Of a stretch of 64,000 nt of DNA, positions 1-10,814 are shown in pieces. How positions within the stretch are numbered: the stretch's first letter is position 1; each line of letters opens with the position of its first letter. The stretch is from Clarireedia homoeocarpa (lineage: Eukaryota > Ascomycota > Leotiomycetes > Helotiales > Rutstroemiaceae). The stretch spans positions 186,001 through 250,000 of the forward strand of contig LNKV01000019.1 in the NCBI GenBank assembly GCA_001465935.1, written 5' to 3'. The position numbers and the translations under genes are program-made. Below the pieces are notes generated by a model, which was not told the DNA's origin, searched no databases, and saw only the letters and a program-made list of their open reading frames with translations.

Positions 1-1511
1 GGTGCTCATGGACTATGTTCGCTGTGGCGCTTTTGACGTTCCACGCCGTAAAAATTGTTGAAGACATATTCTTCAACACATCCAACAAACTATACGATCT
101 TAAATTGGAAATGATACCATTCGAAAGAGATGTTGCTTATCAGTCCGCTGGAAGTTGTGCTACTGCTGGAGATTTGGAGATTGTGCGACGTTTGATGGAA
201 GCCCATCTAGAAATTAAATTTCTCCGAATCCAATTCATCGATTACACTGCTACAACTCGATTAAGGATTGTTCCGATAACACGAGTCCTGAATCTTCTAG
301 AGCAAGGACTACATGTATCTATTGGACTTTCAAGTTCCTCTCTCACTTTAATGCAGAATAACCAGCTTATCACGGGTATTCTGCCTAGTGGTGAATATAG
401 GTTGAGTCCTGTGTTCACTTCATTGCGTCCAGGTCCAAGTAGAAGATATATCTCGGCTCCTGGGGAGCTTCAGATAATGGACCATCCATCATTGACAGCA
501 TGCCCAAGGCGTCTGCTTCGAGAAATTGTTGACAGAGCACATGACTTAGACTTAGACTTTCTGGTAGGTTTGGAGATTGAAATCGTGTTCATGAAAGAGG
601 TCCGCGGTCACTTCGATAGTGAGGTAGTATGCTTTAAGCCTCTTCCTGGAATGGCATCTCACTGCTGGAGCTCCGCACGGCCGTTGGAAGATGAAAACAT
701 CACCGACGCGATCGAAGAGATATTCGATACATTTTCTGTTGCCGGGATCAATATTGAACAGTGGCATCCGGAATCAGCTACGGGCCAATATGAGTTTGTA
801 TTGCCACCATTACCACCCGTCGAGGCGGTAGATACGCTTATACAAGCTCGAGAAATCATTGCCACAGTTTCAAGAAAACACGGTTGGCGAGCCACGCTCC
901 ATCCGTCGCCTGTTCCAGGTATGGTGGGTACTGGGGCTCACGCTCATCTCTCGATATCGTCTCACAACAGTGAGCATGTCTACAATAACTTTTATGCCGG
1001 GTTTTTGAAAAGTCTGCGCTCTATCATTGCTTTCGCGTATAGTAGCACTGACAGCTACAGTCGCGTATTTGGACCTGGATGCGAGTCAGCTGGGCAGTCC
1101 TGGGTGAGCTGGGGTACTCAGGATAAAACAACACCTTTACGGAAGATTGCTAGTTCCCACTGGGAGATCAAAGCCCTGGATGACCTTGCAAACAGCTACC
1201 TCGTGTTAGCAGCTATCATTGCTGCAGGCACCGAAGGCGTGAGGAAACGTGAGGTTTTGATTTGGGGGGATTGTACCTCCAAGGATCCTAGCCAAATTAG
1301 TAAGGAAGACAGAGACAAGCTAAATGTCACCGAAAAGTTACCAGGAAGCCTTTCAGAAGCACTTGCAGTACTGGAAGCCGATAAGGAGATGTATGAAATG
1401 CTTGGTGAGATAGTGGTGAAGACATACCTGGCCACCAAGCAGGCCGAGATGAGAATACTGAAACCAATGAATGAGGAACAGAGGCGTAACTGGCTGATCG
1501 AGAGATATTAG
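1..1511 (+). CDS. FluG-like amidohydrolase/glutamine synthetase-domain fusion protein (3' part, cut by window edge)
   Basis: The frame is open from base 3 to the stop at 1511; the ATG at 15 is probably internal. The first ~35 codons (ending in an SNKLYDL motif) resemble the last helix of an amidohydrolase-2 domain. The rest is a glutamine-synthetase catalytic domain: a GLEIEIVF acidic strand, GTGAHAHLSI (the GS His-containing metal/glutamate loop) and a C-terminal domain rich in Glu/Lys. This domain order is that of fungal FluG, the protein required for asexual development signalling in Aspergillus, and of its many paralogues. True glutamine synthetases lack the amidohydrolase part and are shorter. 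Whether this is the developmental FluG or one of the expanded FluG-like paralogues cannot be decided here. No intron is visible in the portion present. The 260-bp convergent gap to the next gene holds nothing obvious. Confidence 0.8.
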   Translation, partial: CSWTMFAVALLTFHAVKIVEDIFFNTSNKLYDLKLEMIPFERDVAYQSAGSCATAGDLEIVRRLMEAHLEIKFLRIQFIDYTATTRLRIVPITRVLNLLEQGLHVSIGLSSSSLTLMQNNQLITGILPSGEYRLSPVFTSLRPGPSRRYISAPGELQIMDHPSLTACPRRLLREIVDRAHDLDLDFLVGLEIEIVFMKEVRGHFDSEVVCFKPLPGMASHCWSSARPLEDENITDAIEEIFDTFSVAGINIEQWHPESATGQYEFVLPPLPPVEAVDTLIQAREIIATVSRKHGWRATLHPSPVPGMVGTGAHAHLSISSHNSEHVYNNFYAGFLKSLRSIIAFAYSSTDSYSRVFGPGCESAGQSWVSWGTQDKTTPLRKIASSHWEIKALDDLANSYLVLAAIIAAGTEGVRKREVLIWGDCTSKDPSQISKEDRDKLNVTEKLPGSLSEALAVLEADKEMYEMLGEIVVKTYLATKQAEMRILKPMNEEQRRNWLIERY

Positions 1512-1773
1512 CGATGAGGGGTTGATGTGGGCAGCAACTGAAGCTTCTTTGCATAGCTGAGACTTTCAACATTTTCTTCTATGTGACTCTGAAACGGTCG
1601 AGTATCCTCTCTAATACCAACCAAGAGTTCTCGATAATCTACCGCCCCCGCGTCTGAAATCTCAAATACTTTTCCTGTACACACCAGTACAAGCTAATAT
1701 CCTGTACCCTCGTCCAATTCCCATAGCGCTGATCCCGAGTAATATTTTTACATTTCTCTCCATCATCTCCATA

Positions 1774-2262
1774 CTACCACACCCTACACAGAAGCATGCC
1801 TCCCACTCTCCTGTTCACACATTCTCTCGCTTCCATAATTCCACTCGATGTTGTCACAAACATACACTCCCCAGGCTTCGTTAACCCCTGGATATAATTC
1901 GCGTTTTTCCCTCTGATAATTTGGGACAGCCCATCCACATCCATCCATACCCTCTTTGTAGGTTTGCTAATCATAGTCATCTTGCTCAATACAGGTTCAT
2001 TGTTCCAGTATTTTAGGCCCAGCCATAACCTCCGCGTTGCGATGTTTCTCTGTGTAACTTCCTCGGGCACATATGATGAGAGGTCATCCATAGGGGGAGG
2101 GGTAAGACCGCCGCGAGTGACGGAAGAGAGAAATCCTGAAGATTGGAGGGCGAGGGTAAGTGTGAGAATCATGTTCGTTGAGGGGACTGATGTGAGACCT
2201 AATCGCGCTTTGGATGCATTTTGGAGATGTGAGCACACGTTGGAGAGAGTAACGAGAGACAT
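1774..2262 (-). CDS. MRPS8: Mitochondrial small-subunit ribosomal protein uS8m
   Basis: Single exon, 162 aa from the ATG at 2262 (an upstream in-frame GTG would add 13 residues but gives no family similarity). The N-terminus (MSLVTLSNVCSHLQNASKA) matches the start of uS8, which in bacteria reads as a short helix ending in the RIRNG region. The middle has LKYW and SKPTKRVW, corresponding to the LKY and SRPGLRIY segments of uS8. The C-terminus has VTTSSGIMEAREC and GGMLLCRVW, corresponding to the STSKGVM and GGEIICYVA end of bacterial S8. It should bind small-subunit rRNA in the mitochondrial ribosome. Length fits fungal Mrps8 (about 155-160 aa). It is divergent from the next gene, with a shared ~580-bp upstream region. 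Confidence 0.85.
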   Translation of the reverse strand: MSLVTLSNVCSHLQNASKARLGLTSVPSTNMILTLTLALQSSGFLSSVTRGGLTPPPMDDLSSYVPEEVTQRNIATRRLWLGLKYWNNEPVLSKMTMISKPTKRVWMDVDGLSQIIRGKNANYIQGLTKPGECMFVTTSSGIMEARECVNRRVGGMLLCRVW

Positions 2263-2840
2263 GATGTCGTTTCGGGATGAATCGAAAGCCCGCGCGGGCA
2301 CAATGGGAAGTTTACCAAGGTATCCAAATTTACTAATGAGGGAGAATTGCTACTGGAAGCAATATTAGCTAGAAAAAAGACTGGCAGCAGTTGTGGGTAG
2401 AATCAGACTCACCTCTGTTTACGATGGTATGTTGTGATGTGCCGCTGGTACTTTGCGTAATATTTCAGAAAGTTCAATGCTTTTTTTGCAAGTTCATTTG
2501 CGGCGCATCAAATTATGAAAATGAAGCCGAAATAATTTATCTTGGCCTTATCAGTGCGGAGTTAGGTGTCAGGCACCAAGCCCTGTCACAACCTCACTTT
2601 CACCCCTCATTGGCCCTTTCATCCAGTTTGCCGCCCAATGCAGCTGCTGGCCCCCCAGGCTGCAGATCGGGTAAGTCTGCGCGAGACATGGTGAGTCCCT
2701 TCTCCTACTATTTCTCTCTGTATCCATTGCTTCCTCTCGTTTTTTTTTTTCTTATTCCTGCAAAATTGCTGTGCAACAGAGCCAAGGACCCTTTGCTGTC
2801 GAGTAGGCAGTGTGCTTTCAGAAATCGCAGGTCGATAATC

Positions 2841-4517
2841 ATGGCGGCACGTCCCGGGGAAGATCTTGCAGCTACCTTGTAAGTCCAAGCTTCCTCTTTC
2901 TTCTTCGATGACTTGGTCTAAAAGACTGCAGGTTCGCCGACGTGCATTATTACTACGGGCCACCCACGGCAAAGCCTCCTCACCACAGATTCGATAAGGG
3001 CTCTTATGTTTATCTTTTCGAGAACGCTGGGCAGAGAAGAGCTCGACTCGAAGTAGCTAATAACGCTGGCACCCCAGATCAGGATGCATTTACTGGTCGT
3101 AGGTAGTGCGCGCCCTACACAAATTATAGCGCTGACTTGAACTACTGCATCAGATTTCGATTCTGCTCATGTTAAATACTCGTACAAACAAACCACGGTA
3201 GTCACCTTGACAGTAGACGGCCCAGGGGGACAGCAACAAAGGAGCCCTATAAATGGCCAAGAATGGCATCTGCCTACTTTCGATCCTCGAAACGAGGCCA
3301 AATATATGTATAGGCTGCACACGATCGACTTATACTTCTGGAATAGGGAAGATGCTCTCACGTTTGTGAACAGTGTACGGAGAGTACTGCCCCCTCACCA
3401 AACCACAATTGAGGATGAACCTGCAGCACCACCTTCCCACGCAGATGATATGAGTCCCGTTGTGCAGCAATTGGAAAATGTGGCTATTACAGATCCATCA
3501 TACCAGCAAGGAAGAACCAAAACGTCCCGAACTTCCCCTCCCGCTGCTATTAACGTAGCTTTTCCCGGACCACCAAGTTCCGCAAGTCCACAGACACAAG
3601 CTCCTGCAGCATTTGCACCCATGGCATACAATCCAGCCGCACCTGCTGCACCAGAAGCGATCAGGCATAGAGAAAAGACACCTCCGCCCGAAGATGGAGC
3701 TGGAAATCCATTAATGGCAGCCGCTAGCTCAGATCATGGTCAATTTACTTCACCTCCTCCATTTCAGCAGCAGCAAAGCTTCCATGGCATGCCGAGTCAC
3801 TCAATGTCCCCTCCACTATCAGTCCAACGGCAGTCAAGCTATTCTTCAATGTCCCCTCCTCCGCAGGCGCAGCAGCAACCAAGTTTCAATGCCTCATCTC
3901 CACCGCAGCCGTCAAATCCTAACTATTTTTCTGGATCCATCACTAATGCCGCCTCGGTCCGCCCACCCTTCTCTCAACAATTTCCACCTCAAACTCCCTC
4001 ATTTGCGCCCCCACCGACAGATAACTCATTTGGTGGGCCCCTTCACGCACCTAGTCCATCCGGCCCACCACCACCACCAGCCTACGCTTCCCCCCCGCTC
4101 TCACCCCAAAATGCTCCTGTAACTCAATACGCCAATTTCCCCGCGTCCCCCGGTATCCCTAACCAAGGTCTCCCTACTCCTGGTCTTTTCTCCCCTGGCT
4201 TCGCCCCTCAACACCAAATGCCGCCCATGCAATCCCCAGCGCCTGGTTTGCAACCGCTAACCTCTCCCTCGGCACCACCCGGCGGCTTTTCGCAATACAG
4301 TTATAGTGGGCACAGTACGCCTTCTTCACAGCCGCTTGCCACAGACTATAGTATCCATCAACAGGTGTATCGTCCGACGGAGGCTGAGTCAGCAAAGGGT
4401 TTAAAGCACAAACCAAGTAAAAATTCTAAGACGTTGGGGAAGCTGGAAGAGAATGCAGGGAGGTTGGAGAAAGGTGTTACGGGCATCTTGAAGAAGTTTG
4501 AGAAGAAGTATGGATAG
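2841..4517 (+). CDS. Conserved ascomycete protein: N-terminal PH/EVH1-like domain and long proline/glutamine-rich tail
   Basis: Exons 2841-2878, 2932-3098 and 3154-4517 join to a 522-aa product; both introns have GT/AG ends and the joined frame is continuous. The first ~130 residues are well ordered: an aromatic-rich start (ADVHYYYGPP), a strand KGSYVYLFENA, a second strand around VTLTVDG, then YMYRLHTIDLYFW and a closing helix EDALTFVNSVRRVLP. This looks like a PH/WH1-type fold, but that is inference from pattern. Residues ~150-450 are low-complexity Pro/Ser/Gln, and the C-terminus is a basic helix rich in Lys (TLGKLEENAGRLEKGVTGI). A WH1-like domain plus poly-proline tail would suggest actin or endocytosis scaffolding; I do not recognise a named orthologue. 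The gene is followed by a 1.1-kb convergent gap. Confidence 0.75.
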
Positions 4518-5049
4518 GCTAGGCTGGACCTGGGCTAAAGTTGGAGGCTAAGATGAATGAGTGGGAAGGCGCGGAAGGCTAATATGTGATCATATTGTAT
4601 GGTTATTGGGGGTGTTTGGAGTGTCTTAATTATGTCATGATATTTAGCCAGTTTTTGAATATACTCATCTTTGTATCTAAATACAGAATGTGAACTCAGA
4701 TACTAAGGGTTTGTAGAAATGTCAGTAGCTGGAAAAAGATCATGTTCGAATTATACGATGGATTACTGCGAAGGAAATTTTCATCTCAAATCATCATCTA
4801 AATATAAAACACAATATGTGATTTGTATCCCACGACTGCAACATCCTATCTACTCAAACTTTTTCTCACTCTCACTCTCGGACAATCCATCCATTTATGC
4901 ACCGATCAACCAAACCCCATCCATCCCATCCCATCCCATCCCATTGCGCTCCATCTCCCAGATTCCCAATCTCTATCCTCCAATCTAACAACCATTCTCC
5001 CCTACGATCAATCTCTCGACCCACCCTCCTGCCCCTCCCCTTATTTGCG

Positions 5050-5080
<31 letters not shown>

Positions 5081-5621
5081 GGGGTATATGTTGCTCTATC
5101 GCTGTTTGCTCGCGCGTACATTCATCATCCATCCATTGCAAAATAAAAATGCAAAACGAGGTCGATAAATCGAAAACTAGAGACTGCAGCGGCGACAACA
5201 GCAACAGCCACAGCAACAACAGAAAAAATAATCACTACGATGGTATGTAAGGTATAGGTGTTTGTAAGTACTGTGCACTGCAAGCGAAATCAAGAAACGA
5301 GAAATCAAATAAAAACAGGGTGATATGCCTCTGTTTGATTGTCCATCCAGCCATCCATCCCTCCATCCATCCAGCCTTCCTTCCCTCCCTTCTGCTATTT
5401 CCCCCCAAACGCCCGCCTAAATCCCAATGCGTGTGTATATCAAAAGAAGAATAGAAGCAAGCGACCAAAACCCGTAAAACGCCATGCCGAACTCTTTATG
5501 CCCATGTATCCTTGGGACGAATAAAAAAGGGGAAAATAGAGAAGAACACAAAACCCCGTTCTGAGTGGTGATGTGAGTTTTACAATCATACTCGACTGCT
5601 TTTTGCGTCCCCTACCCTGTC
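4518..5621. other. Convergent intergenic stretch with simple repeats
   Basis: 3' flank of two convergent genes. It holds short CATCC/CCATC runs near 4916-4945 and 5340-5375, a 30-nt poly-A tract (5050-5079), and a CAACAG-like run near 5200-5220. Open frames here are low-complexity and I call no gene. Confidence 0.6.
5050..5079 (+). repeat. 30-nt poly-A tract
   Basis: Uninterrupted run of 30 A. It lies 0.5 kb beyond the stop of the proline-rich gene, with no target-site duplication or retroelement sequence beside it, so it is a mononucleotide microsatellite. Confidence 0.9.
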
Positions 5622-7799
5622 CTACCGAGGCGGCTCCCCACTTATGGAATCCTCATCCATCGTATCGTCCTCCGTCTCCGTCTCTGTCTCCATCTCCGTC
5701 GGCACAGCCAACTGTTCCATCTTTGCATGTTGCCCCGCTACTGCCGCCTTCCTCGCCTCCCTTAATAAACTCGCCCCAATCTCCGACATACCCTCATTAT
5801 CCCCCTCATCCACATCATACGGGGGCGCCAGAACCCTCGGCGGAAGCGGGATATCACTAATTCTCACTTTGTAATCCAGCGCTCTCTTCCCCTCATTAAT
5901 CAACTCTTCCGTCCAGCCTAGACATCGTTTCAGACTCTGATTCATCTTTTGGCTGTCGACGAGTAGCTGTTGGTGTTTGGATAGATCGAGCTGCAACCTC
6001 TTTTCATCTTTCTGGCGATGTTTGAGATCGTTTTGGGCGACGGCGCCAGGACTTAGTGTGCCGTCGTCGAGGTCATCTTCTTCCGAGGTGTCGAAGTCAT
6101 CGTCTGAATCTTCCGGCTCTTGCTCTGCGCTGGAGTTTTCTTCGCTCATGTCCGAGAGGGCGCAAAGCTGGGTGCCATCTACAGAAAGTGTGACGCTTGC
6201 GACGCGTGATGATGCTGCTGTTGCCATGGAGAATCGACCTGATCGGCTTAATCGTTTGTATCTCCGTAACTCTGCTGTTTGTTTCCTCATCTTCCTTTCT
6301 AGCGTCCTGTTTATGGCTTCAAGTGACGAGTTGGTAATTTCTAAATCTAAAACTTTGCGCTCTCTCCGTGCATCTGCAGCTAGTTCGTTCATACGTTCTA
6401 TAGTGTCTCCAGCTTTTAGGGGCTCTTTCGATTCTTTATTCTCCCGGTCTTCTTCCTCCGCCGCAGAACTTGATTCATCTTCTTCATCCTCGTCGTTATT
6501 CTCTTCTTCAGGAATATCTTCAGTTGCTGGTATCGAAACCGGGCTCGAGGGTTCTGTTATTGTGATTGAGTTTTGTCCATCGTTAGAATAGCCTCCTGAT
6601 ATCTTCCTTGATAGTACCAATTTCTCCATAGAAGATCCGCCACTTGTCGATCGTCGATGCCCACGCCCAAAATCACCGCTCGTTCTTCGAACATTATTCG
6701 CAGAGTTACCTCGTCCTCCAATCTGCGGACGGGGAAGACCGGGAGAAGGCAGTGACGGCGTAGTTCTTGCTGATGAAATGGAGGCATATTGTGCTCCCTT
6801 CTGCGGCGTCCCAGGCCTTTGCGATGGGGATGTGGGAGGGTTCGCCAACCGCGGTGAAGTGACTCTAGACGTTGTAGATATTACTGAGCTGGGTCGGGAT
6901 GGGGCGAAATGTGGTGAGGGAGAAAGCTGCAAATCAGGAGTACCGTTGGCGCGGAAGAATTTCGCATGGCTTCGCTCTTCTCCGAGGGTAGATGCCCCTG
7001 TCCTTACGGTAGGTTCTTGGGGTATCTTGTCGCCATTTGCGTAGAAGAAGGTGGATGCCCTTTTCGAGGATGGAGCTTTGGGAGGATGGGAGGTGTGAAT
7101 CTCTGGCTTTACTTCACTTGCGAAGAAGAACTTGGAGTCGGCGGGAGACTGCGTATTATTTATATGCTTGAAATCCGAGCCAAAGGCCACTGTCTGTCGT
7201 TTCGCCATATCCTTTTCCAGTCCATTTATTCCCAACCCATGCCCATTGTGTACAGAATCATGATATAACCGTGGAGGAGCTTCGGAAGGAGTGGGCGTCG
7301 CCGAGGGTGTGCTACTTGCACTATCAAATCGAGGCTTTCGATTCGACGATCTCCCCGTATTGCTGTTGCTGGTCAGGAATGTTGAAGCCGATGTCGTTGT
7401 ATCTTCCCTGGCATTATTCGGGGTTGTATTTTCGGCACGCGATTGTCTCGAGGCGGGTCTTGCTGATAACTTGGGAGTCACAGGAGGTCTGGTTCCAGTC
7501 TTCGCGGTTGCGGCTGCAGTTAAAGTCGGTCTCAAAGGTTGACTTGGATTTTGCTTATCGTATAAAGGCATATTTGGATTTCCACTTTTCGCGGTCAATG
7601 GCGCAGAATCTTTCTGCGGTACGACTCGCATTATGGCATTGCGATCTTGCGATTGCAAAGGTTTTCGATAAGTCGGTGGGGTTCTTGCAGGTCGTGAGCG
7701 TAAGGTTGGAGGAGTGGATTTTGTATTCCGAGTCGGAATGGTATGGTGGTGAGTAGTGGTGTTTTGGTGAGCCACTGAGAAGACCGCAGCGGCCGTCAT
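5622..7799 (-). CDS. Large disordered coiled-coil protein with three FF(x)AN motifs
   Basis: Single exon, 725 aa. Residues 1-460 are Ser/Thr/Pro-rich and basic, without a recognisable domain. They contain three spaced copies of a short motif: SKFFFAS (222-228), STFFYAN (249-255) and AKFFRAN (279-285). An acidic block at ~425-460 is followed by a charged coiled coil at ~462-520 (RMNELAADARRERKVLD onward, ending RRYKRLSRSGR). A second Asp/Glu block (~555-582), a short second helix (~592-640) and a Glu/Thr repeat near the C-terminus follow. The coiled coil with its basic end looks conserved, the flanks look disordered. The architecture suits a scaffold or cytoskeleton/polarity protein, but I do not recognise a named family. 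Confidence 0.75.
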   Translation of the reverse strand: MTAAAVFSVAHQNTTTHHHTIPTRNTKSTPPTLRSRPARTPPTYRKPLQSQDRNAIMRVVPQKDSAPLTAKSGNPNMPLYDKQNPSQPLRPTLTAAATAKTGTRPPVTPKLSARPASRQSRAENTTPNNAREDTTTSASTFLTSNSNTGRSSNRKPRFDSASSTPSATPTPSEAPPRLYHDSVHNGHGLGINGLEKDMAKRQTVAFGSDFKHINNTQSPADSKFFFASEVKPEIHTSHPPKAPSSKRASTFFYANGDKIPQEPTVRTGASTLGEERSHAKFFRANGTPDLQLSPSPHFAPSRPSSVISTTSRVTSPRLANPPTSPSQRPGTPQKGAQYASISSARTTPSLPSPGLPRPQIGGRGNSANNVRRTSGDFGRGHRRSTSGGSSMEKLVLSRKISGGYSNDGQNSITITEPSSPVSIPATEDIPEEENNDEDEEDESSSAAEEEDRENKESKEPLKAGDTIERMNELAADARRERKVLDLEITNSSLEAINRTLERKMRKQTAELRRYKRLSRSGRFSMATAASSRVASVTLSVDGTQLCALSDMSEENSSAEQEPEDSDDDFDTSEEDDLDDGTLSPGAVAQNDLKHRQKDEKRLQLDLSKHQQLLVDSQKMNQSLKRCLGWTEELINEGKRALDYKVRISDIPLPPRVLAPPYDVDEGDNEGMSEIGASLLREARKAAVAGQHAKMEQLAVPTEMETETETEDDTMDEDSISGEPPR

Positions 7800-9169
7800 T
7801 GCTTCCTAGCGAATGGGGTGAGGTTTCTCGTTTGAACGCTTAAAAGGAGTAAGACTTCACAAAGACTTCACAAAGACTTCATAATCGAACATTAATCGAA
7901 CATTAATCGAACATTAATTACTGTTATACTTGCTGGATAAGTTATCGAAAGAACATTTTCCTCCAAAGACTTCTCGCGACGTTTTGTGTAACTTTGATTT
8001 GTTTACTTTTCAACTGCGCGCTCCATCCCTACAGCCAGCCGCGAGATAGAGAGAGATATATCAAGCCTCCTATTGTATTGCGGGCAGACAGACGACGTGC
8101 TGTACAAGTACACATGAGAATCCCTGGAAATGAGCCTCCCAATGGCTGAACAGACGCGAGAACCGATTTAATTGCAGATTCATGCGATCAAGTGGTAACG
8201 TATGGCAACGACATTTCAGAGCATAAGTTATGGCAACGGCCCCTCATCATCTGTCTGTACTTGTACAAGTATGGCTGGAACACCACGAGGGGTCTACCCT
8301 GCTTACCTACCATACGCACGCTGTTTGTGATCTTGTGGTCAACGGGTTTCCAGTCAAACATGAACGGGAGATACAGGAACGGGAGATACATGAACGAGGC
8401 CGAAGCGTACATATGGGACACGTTGCGCTGCTGTACTTGGTGCAGGACAAGTTAGTTGCCTATTCCGAATCCGACTGTGCATCGCAAAGAAGAGATGGAG
8501 CTGAGCACAAAGAAGGGATGGAGCTGAGCACAAATAGGGGTCCATTCGGTCAGTCTGTATCGAGCACTGAAGGTGTTAGTCATACGACTTGACGAGTAGC
8601 AGTTACCTTGCTCGCCTCAGGTGATTGTGCCGAATCACCTGAAAGAATCGCCTAAAGTGTCTCGGTCGCATCAATTTTAGTGGCACGAGTGGGTAGAGTT
8701 ATAATCCTGCCGAGCGCTAACCCACCAGGATGGAGCATACAGTAACACATTCCAGAAGTGCAAATAATTTTCAACCCCGGTATTGGAACAACCGAAGTGC
8801 CACCTGTGGGTGTACGGAGTCAGAACAGTTGGAATTACTTCGTATGAGCTTTGTCGATCTTCCAGAAGTCGAGGGAGCTCTACGAAGTAGCTTTCCAAGG
8901 ACATTTCAGGACCCGCTACTGGGTACTCCTGATACCCAACTCTAATCCAGTGCCCAATGTCGAAATCACAAAGATTGCGCAACATTACTGTCTCATATCG
9001 TGGGCAATGATCATCGAGCTTGAGACTGATCAAATACGGCGATGCGAATGGAGTCATGCACTCTAATTTTCTTAGAACCTGTCTATATCTACATTTCCTA
9101 GCCCGCTGCGCTGGTTGATCTCAACTGGAGGCTCGTCTTTTTCCATTACCAAACAGACAAGAAGCGCAT
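7800..9169. other. Intergenic stretch with short tandem and inverted repeats, no convincing gene
   Basis: Upstream of the coiled-coil gene and downstream of LYS9. It contains 10-11-bp tandem repeats at 7851-7920 (aagacttcac and attaatcgaac units), a 23-bp perfectly spaced duplication with one mismatch (8486-8508 and 8509-8531), and a 10-bp-stem hairpin at 8617-8642. Small open frames in both directions have no family features. Confidence 0.55.
8617..8642. repeat. Perfect 10-bp inverted repeat with 6-nt loop
   Basis: tcaggtgatt, a 6-base loop gtgccg, then aatcacctga. It sits in gene-free DNA between the coiled-coil gene and the LYS9 3' end. It could be a hairpin or a dyad binding site; no function is assignable. 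Confidence 0.6.
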
Positions 9170-10814
9170 TCATACTACTCTCTCCACGAGCGCAATCCCT
9201 TCGTCCACCAGGGCCTCTCTGATGGGATCACACATCTCCTTGCGATACGGAGCGTGAATGCCCGGAACGGTGAAAGCTGGATGGCGGTCCAGAAGAAGCT
9301 GTGTTGCAATACCGCATGTGACACCAACTGAACGGGCCATTGCTGAATGCCCTTCAGGATCACCTAAGAGTTCGAGAGTACTATTTATAGTATCCTAACC
9401 GCGGCATTTAATGAGTATGATTAATTGCAAATATTTTAGTCAAGAGGAGTTACGGCAGATACATACCCTCTTTCCGTCCTTCCACTCGATCAAAAATTTA
9501 TGCTGGAGCATTACTAGATCACGCTCTCCAGGCTTATAAGTCAGCAGCTTCGCTAGCTGATGGCAAAGAGTGTCAAAGATATTGCCAGACACGATTGCAG
9601 CTGGTTCATCTGAGAAAAGACCGAACGCGCGCATGCCAGAGATGATTCGATCCGCCTCGACTTCATCTGGGAATTTGCAGACTTGCTTGATCTGAGCCAC
9701 AAGGAAACTGTACCAAAAAAAATTCAAAGTCAGTGTTTGGATTTATCACCATAGGACATAAGGCTAAAGTCCATACCTGTAATCCGAGCTGGCAGAGCCA
9801 ACTAGCTTTTGCTGAATCTCTGCCCAGGTAATACCTTTCTTGAGCCAATCCTTCTCCTTAGAATCAAGCCAGCCAATCTCAGCAAGTGCCTGGATGAACT
9901 CGGGGTTTCCTTTATATCTAAGTGACCCGCGTATAACTGTTTCTGCCTCGGGAATGTTGTAAAACTCCTTGAACGGAACTGAATCGCGATTCGGGTATGC
10001 AACAAACGAGTATCCATCCATAACATGGTAGGGTTCAGCAATAGACATTAGCTTAGTGGACGGTATATTGATCTGCTTTCCCTGGTATAAAAAGGAAGCG
10101 GAGTTGCGCTGCGATAGTATTGCGCCCTTGGGAGACCACGAAAACTTGAAGCCAAGAGGATTATCAGCACATTCCGGTGCTGGTAAACCTCCGCAATAGG
10201 AATAGAACTCTTTGATCTGAGCAATTCAAAGACTGATTAGCTGATAGACGCGGGATATGTCAAATAGCTATGCGCACCTGGCCTCCTTTCGCATGCACTC
10301 CATCGATCATCTTAATTGCATACAAATGATCGACTCCCGGATCAACGCCTACTTCGTTCAACACGACAATACCGGCATTCTTAGCCTCGTCTTCGAGAGC
10401 TCGCATTGCAGGAGAAACATAGCTGGTGGTTACAACATCTGTCTTTCCCTTGATGGCAGAACTGATGACTGCTGGATGATGCACATATGGAACGAGGGAT
10501 ATCACAAGATCGTGAGCTGCAACGTGGGTGTCGAGACTTCCCGTGTCTGATACGTCCAAGGCCAACGTCTTCGTTCCTGGCGCTTTAGAGGCAAGAGCTT
10601 CTGCAGAAGACAGGTTTCGACAAGCTGACTCACAAGATAATTGCGTCAGCGCTCGCAAAAACTATTTTAATCCCTGGAGACAAGATAGTGAGAAAAGATG
10701 TTGAAGTTACTTACCAATTGTGACTTCGTTATTGGGACTGCGTATCAGGTATTCGACACATGGCGGTGCAACCATACCACTTCCAAGGACCAAGATTTTC
10801 TTCTTCTCGGCCAT
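9170..10814 (-). CDS. LYS9: Saccharopine dehydrogenase (NADP+, L-glutamate-forming) / saccharopine reductase
   Basis: Five exons (10715-10814, 10278-10624, 9777-10216, 9467-9707, 9170-9394) join to 450 aa, close to the ~446 aa of yeast Lys9. The N-terminus has the Rossmann fingerprint KKILVLGSGMVAP (residues 5-17). Then come HDLVISLVPY, VVTTSYVSPAM and NEVGVDPGVDHLYA, the hallmark substrate-pocket segments of this family, followed by FYSYCGGLPAPE, NPLGFKFSWSPKG, FVAYPNRDS and YNIPEAET. It catalyses the penultimate step of the fungal alpha-aminoadipate lysine pathway, condensing aminoadipate semialdehyde with glutamate to saccharopine in the cytosol. All introns have GT-AG ends and every junction keeps the family motif intact. 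Housekeeping biosynthesis, single gene. Confidence 0.95.

Noticed and set aside
1964..2368. Forward-strand 134-codon frame
   Set aside because: It is the shadow of the reverse-strand uS8m gene, which has clear ribosomal-protein motifs.
2391..2840. Extended N-terminus of the proline-rich protein
   Set aside because: The frame is open upstream of 2841, but it encodes leader-like sequence; the conserved-looking start is MAARPGEDLAATL at 2841.
8188..8592. Overlapping forward and reverse frames near 8.2-8.6 kb
   Set aside because: They arise from short tandem repeats and have no family features.
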